The translations under genes and the position numbers were made by a program. Shown piece after piece: positions 12,854 through 15,412 of a stretch of DNA of 15,412 nucleotides. Numbering within the stretch: position 1 is the stretch's first letter; each line of letters opens with the position of its first letter. This stretch comes from an uncultured Collinsella sp. (GTDB lineage: Bacteria; Actinomycetota; Coriobacteriia; Coriobacteriales; Coriobacteriaceae): the NCBI GenBank assembly GCA_958453575.1, contig CAUDYH010000002.1, forward strand, positions 1-15,412, given 5' to 3'. The notes below the pieces were generated by a model. The model made no database searches. It had not been told where the DNA came from and was given only the letters and a program-made list of their open reading frames with translations.

Positions 12854-12888
12854 ACCACCACAAAGGTACCCGTCCCCTTTGTGGTGGT
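12854..12888. repeat. Perfect 13-bp hairpin between nitroreductase and phosphatase genes
   Basis: ACCACCACAAAGG (12854-12866) and CCTTTGTGGTGGT (12876-12888) enclose TACCCGTCC. There is no T-tract on either side, so it is not a standard terminator. It ends one base before the purine-rich ribosome site of the next gene and could stabilise or block translation. The form suggests a dispersed intergenic palindrome. Confidence 0.75.
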
Positions 12889-12903
12889 ACGAGGGGAGGG
12901 TGT

Positions 12904-13446
12904 GTGGCAGATCTGTATTTGGTGCGGCATGGGCAGACTGAGCTCAATGTGCAGAGCATTTTGCAGGGCTGGCACGATTCGCCGCTTACGGCGCGCGGGC
13001 GCGAGCAGGCGCTGACGGCGCGTACGGCGTTTGCGGCGCGTGGCGTGGCCTTTGATCATGTGTATTCCTCGCCGTTAGGCCGGGCGCGGCATACGGCCGA
13101 GCTTATCGTTGGCGAGGGCCGTTCCATTGAGCTGGTCGATGACCTGCGTGAGTGGCATTTTGGCTCGCTGGAGGGCACATCAAATCGCGAGATGCCGCCG
13201 CAGCCCTGGGGCGATTATCCTGTTGCCTTTGGCGGCGAGTCGGAAGTGCAGCTTCAGTCGCGCATGGTCGCGGCGCTGTCCCGTATTATGGCCAGGCCGC
13301 AGCACGACTGCGTGCTGGCGGTTTCCCATGGCTCAGCCTGCCAGGAGTTTCTTGAGTATGTGACTGGCGGGGGAGAGCTGCCCGACAACGGTGCCGTGCT
13401 TCATTTTGGCTATTGCGACGGGGCGTTTTCGCTTTTGGGTTGGTAA
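12904..13446 (+). CDS. Histidine phosphatase-family protein (phosphoglycerate mutase-like), first copy
   Basis: A 180-residue cytoplasmic enzyme. Catalytic residues are R8-H9-G10 (nucleophile H9), R60, E83 in LREW and H142 in VSHGSA. It lacks the insertions of dPGM-type mutases, so a phosphatase acting on small phosphomonoesters is more likely than mutase activity. The GTG at 12904 is chosen because GAGGGGAGGG lies right before it; an in-frame ATG at 12826 would add 26 residues coded by the hairpin. It is followed 17 bases later by a close paralogue, with which it forms an operon. Confidence 0.9.
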   Translation: MADLYLVRHGQTELNVQSILQGWHDSPLTARGREQALTARTAFAARGVAFDHVYSSPLGRARHTAELIVGEGRSIELVDDLREWHFGSLEGTSNREMPPQPWGDYPVAFGGESEVQLQSRMVAALSRIMARPQHDCVLAVSHGSACQEFLEYVTGGGELPDNGAVLHFGYCDGAFSLLGW

Positions 13447-13463
13447 CGAACGAAAGGACCCCT

Positions 13464-14099
13464 ATGAATAAAGATCTGTATCTGGTCCGTCATGGACAGA
13501 CGATATTCAACCTTAAGCGTATCATTCAGGGGTGGAGTGATTCGCCGCTTACGCAGTTGGGTTGCGACCAGGCGGCGCGCGCCGGCATGTTTTTACGTGC
13601 GCGCGGCATTGAGCCCGATCATGCCTACACCTCCACGCTTCATCGCACCGAGCAGACTATCGCCAACTTGTGGCCGGGCTTGGCGTACGAGCGCCTGGAC
13701 GGCCTGCGTGAGTGGTTCTTTGGCGACTTTGAGGCCGAGCGCGTGATGCTCATGCCCGAGCGCCCGTGGCGCGATTTCTATCGTCAATTTGGCGGCGAGG
13801 GCCAGATCCAGGTGCGCACGCGCATGGTGGCGACGCTGACCGATCTTATGCAGCGTCCGGACCATACGTGCGTGCTCGCGGTAAGTCATGGCTCAGCTAT
13901 CAAGGAGTTTTTGGACCACGTGCGGGGCGCGGCGGCCGACGAGCGCGAACGCGTGCCGGGCAACTGCTCAGTGCTGCATTTTGCGTTTGACGATGCGGCC
14001 GATACGTTTGAACTGGTCGAAGTCTTTACGCAGGAAGACTACGCGCGCGAGCTGGGGCTAGAGCCGCTCGTGGCGGCGGCAGGTCCGCAGCGTGGATGA
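13464..14099 (+). CDS. Histidine phosphatase-family protein, second copy
   Basis: A 211-residue paralogue of the preceding gene, aligned almost without gaps over residues 3-152: DLYLVRHGQT, the QGW-x-DSPLT segment, LREW-x-FG, and CVLAVSHGSA. Active-site residues H10, R61, E83 and H142 are kept. It differs by a longer C-terminal tail (about 153-211) with an acidic EVFTQEDYAREL segment. GAAAGGA precedes the ATG. The pair reflects a tandem duplication with later divergence. Substrate unknown. Confidence 0.92.
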   Translation: MNKDLYLVRHGQTIFNLKRIIQGWSDSPLTQLGCDQAARAGMFLRARGIEPDHAYTSTLHRTEQTIANLWPGLAYERLDGLREWFFGDFEAERVMLMPERPWRDFYRQFGGEGQIQVRTRMVATLTDLMQRPDHTCVLAVSHGSAIKEFLDHVRGAAADERERVPGNCSVLHFAFDDAADTFELVEVFTQEDYARELGLEPLVAAAGPQRG

Positions 14100-14147
14100 C
14101 GCTGACGTTGCGGCCCGGTTTACCGGCGTAATTGTTTGATGCGAAAA

Positions 14148-14193
14148 GGGCGGAGGTGCATGCGTTTGCTGCATCTCCGCCCCTTGTTTGTTT
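14148..14193. terminator. Bidirectional terminator between converging operons
   Basis: GGGCGGAGGTGCA (14148-14160) pairs with TGCATCTCCGCCC (14170-14182) with one G-U pair and a 9-base loop. The plus strand continues CTTGTTTGTTT; the minus strand continues TTTTCGC. It ends both the histidine-phosphatase operon and the minus-strand DUF1015-like gene. A small extra stem-loop (GCTGG/CCAGC, 14198-14212) sits beside it. Confidence 0.85.
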
Positions 14194-14228
14194 GGATGCT
14201 GGGTTTTCCAGCTTAGCGTTTGAGTTCG

Positions 14229-14918
14229 CTAGAACCGTGAGACCTGGTGAGTGAGCAGACCCGTCGGAACCTGCGGCGCGCTGCCGCTGACCTGCGCGGC
14301 GGGGAACAGCACGGCTACAGCAAAGTTGAACGGCTCTTTGCCAGAGTAGGCGCCGGCAGCGCGGGCCTCGTCGGCCAGAATCTGCGATGCCCCAGCCAGT
14401 GCGGCGACATAGGCGGAGTCACCGGCGAACACCGGGTCGGGCGCCTGATCGAGCATGGCACGGATGGCGGCAACGGCGTCCTCGCGCTTGACCTCCCACA
14501 CGCGATGTGTGACGCCCGCGGGATCGGTGACGGCGTAGAGCGATGCGCCCTCTTTGGCAGCGCTCAAAATGATATCCATGACGGGCGACGCCTCGTAGGC
14601 GAGCGACACGGGGCGCGGCTGCACCTTGAGCTCGGCGATCGCGCGCGCGGTGGCGAGTGCGTCGATGCTCTCGGCGGCAGCCTCGTCGCCGCCCGTCAGC
14701 ACGTTAACCGGGCAAATCGCCACGACACCCGTCACGCGTCCCGGCTCACCCGAGCATTCGTACACGTAATACGCCGCGCCTGGATCCTTGAGCATCAGAC
14801 CATCGGCAATGGCTCCGCGCAGAGCATCGTTGCCGCTCAGGATGCTGCCCATTGCAGGCAGTGCCTCGAGCACGCGGTCCTGAGCCGGGCGGATGCAGGG
14901 AAACGGAAGTGCTTTCAT
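14229..14918 (-). CDS. Short DUF1015-like protein
   Basis: A 229-residue protein. The start, KALPFPCIRPAQDRVLEALPA, and later stretches AYYVYECSGEPGRVTGVVAICPV and THRVWEV follow the order of DUF1015 proteins, which are about 400 residues. Here the long middle part is compressed, and the family hallmark (ADGHHR followed by Ala-rich helix) appears as AGDSAYVAALAGA (residues 166-178), without the His-His-Arg. The catalytic or binding role of that motif is therefore probably lost or changed. The ATG has TAGGAC upstream. It follows the M20 peptidase gene by 40 bases on the same strand, suggesting an operon. The family has no known reaction. Confidence 0.75.
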   Translation of the reverse strand: MKALPFPCIRPAQDRVLEALPAMGSILSGNDALRGAIADGLMLKDPGAAYYVYECSGEPGRVTGVVAICPVNVLTGGDEAAAESIDALATARAIAELKVQPRPVSLAYEASPVMDIILSAAKEGASLYAVTDPAGVTHRVWEVKREDAVAAIRAMLDQAPDPVFAGDSAYVAALAGASQILADEARAAGAYSGKEPFNFAVAVLFPAAQVSGSAPQVPTGLLTHQVSRF

Positions 14919-14958
14919 GGGGCGGTCCTAACGCACGAGTCGGTTTGTTCGCGGCTTA

Positions 14959-15412
14959 TTATGCCCCAACTTGGCCGCTCGCGTCCCAGAGCACGTTATC
15001 GGCGAGCGCGATTAGCACCTGCTGACAACGAACGATGTCGGCGTGGGGCACATATTCGTTGGGCTTGTGCGCGAGCGCGAGCGACCCGGGACCGTAGCTC
15101 ATGCAATTGCGGTTACCTGTCTTGCCGGCAATGACGGCGGTGTCGGTGTAGCCGGTAAAGAAGCCGACGGTCGTGTCCGCGTCCGTCACGTCATCGGCGG
15201 CACGCTTGAGCGCTGCTAGAAGGGGAGAGTTCGGGTCGCGCTCGATGGCGGGGCGGTCGCCCGTCACGGTGTAGCTGCCATGGCAACCGGGAACGGCGGC
15301 TTCGGCGACGGCGATGGCATGCTCGACCATATTGATTGCGGCGGCCGTATCGGTCGGCGGGGTCAGGCGCATGTCGACCCAGACCTTGGCGTGGTCGGGC
15401 ACGACATAGGGG
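14959..15412 (-). CDS. M20-family metallopeptidase (ArgE/DapE-like), C-terminal part
   Basis: The gene runs off the right edge, so only the C-terminal 150 or so residues are present and the start is missing; the frame is open to the last base. VVPDHAKVWVDMRLTPPTD is the start of the second half of the M20 dimerisation (lid) domain. GYTDTAVIAGKTGNRNCMSYGPGSLALAHKPNEYVPHADI is the closing part of the catalytic domain, with the last metal-ligand His in LAHKPNEYV. Members hydrolyse N-acyl amino acids or small peptides with two zinc ions. ArgE, DapE, acetylornithine-type and peptidase T-like subgroups cannot be separated from this fragment. It is probably co-transcribed with the DUF1015-like gene. 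Confidence 0.9.
   Translation of the reverse strand, partial: PYVVPDHAKVWVDMRLTPPTDTAAAINMVEHAIAVAEAAVPGCHGSYTVTGDRPAIERDPNSPLLAALKRAADDVTDADTTVGFFTGYTDTAVIAGKTGNRNCMSYGPGSLALAHKPNEYVPHADIVRCQQVLIALADNVLWDASGQVGA

Noticed and set aside
14247..15134. A 295-codon plus-strand frame opposite the DUF1015-like and M20 genes
   Set aside because: No domain, and it spans the boundary of two credible minus-strand genes.

Overview
The window is most likely from the chromosome of a Coriobacteriia member, probably Collinsella or a close relative. This is an inference from the high-GC coding style, the protein sequences and a Coriobacteriia-type endonuclease-fold protein; no marker RNA gene is present. 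It carries about 15 credible genes. Most are housekeeping or metal-homeostasis genes, with one low-GC accessory insert in the middle.

Layout. 1-2860: a terminator from an upstream gene, then an ABC-F ATPase (Uup-like) and a Cof-type HAD phosphatase in one operon, closed by a terminator built from a duplicated 22-bp unit. 2880-3360: a DtxR/MntR-family metal-dependent regulator. 3439-3569: a very long, nearly gap-free DNA palindrome between converging genes. 3583-6356 (minus strand): a zinc/cadmium resistance operon reading arsR - small metal-binding (HMA) protein - P1B-2 ATPase. Its promoter has a consensus -35 and -10 and is embedded in a perfect 22-bp inverted operator; a third operator copy lies just before the ATPase gene. 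6357-8333: a lower-GC insert with one protein carrying a DUF559/Vsr-like PD-(D/E)XK nuclease-type domain, flanked on both sides by related inverted-repeat modules. 8334-9403 (minus): a DEDDh-type exonuclease and its terminator. 9485-10747: a histidine-rich ArsP_2-type putative heavy-metal exporter with its own promoter and a bidirectional terminator. 10781-11914 (minus): a DUF308/HdeD membrane protein followed without a gap by a YaiI/YqxD (DUF188) protein. 12103-14193: a nitroreductase-family protein preceded by a DtxR/IdeR-like iron-box sequence, then two tandem histidine-phosphatase paralogues. 14229-15412 (minus): a shortened DUF1015-like protein downstream of an M20 metallopeptidase that runs off the window.

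How it fits together. Three loci concern transition metals: the DtxR-type regulator, the arsR-hma-zntA export operon and the His-rich exporter. The ArsR protein has the complete alpha-5 zinc site, the separate HMA protein has a DCxxC metal site and the ATPase has the P1B-2 signature Lys/Asp pair. These predict zinc-relieved repression of a zinc efflux pump whose usual N-terminal metal-binding domain is a separate protein. The most unusual parts are the repeat-flanked nuclease-like gene, the multi-copy operator architecture, the long palindrome and the iron-box-like site.
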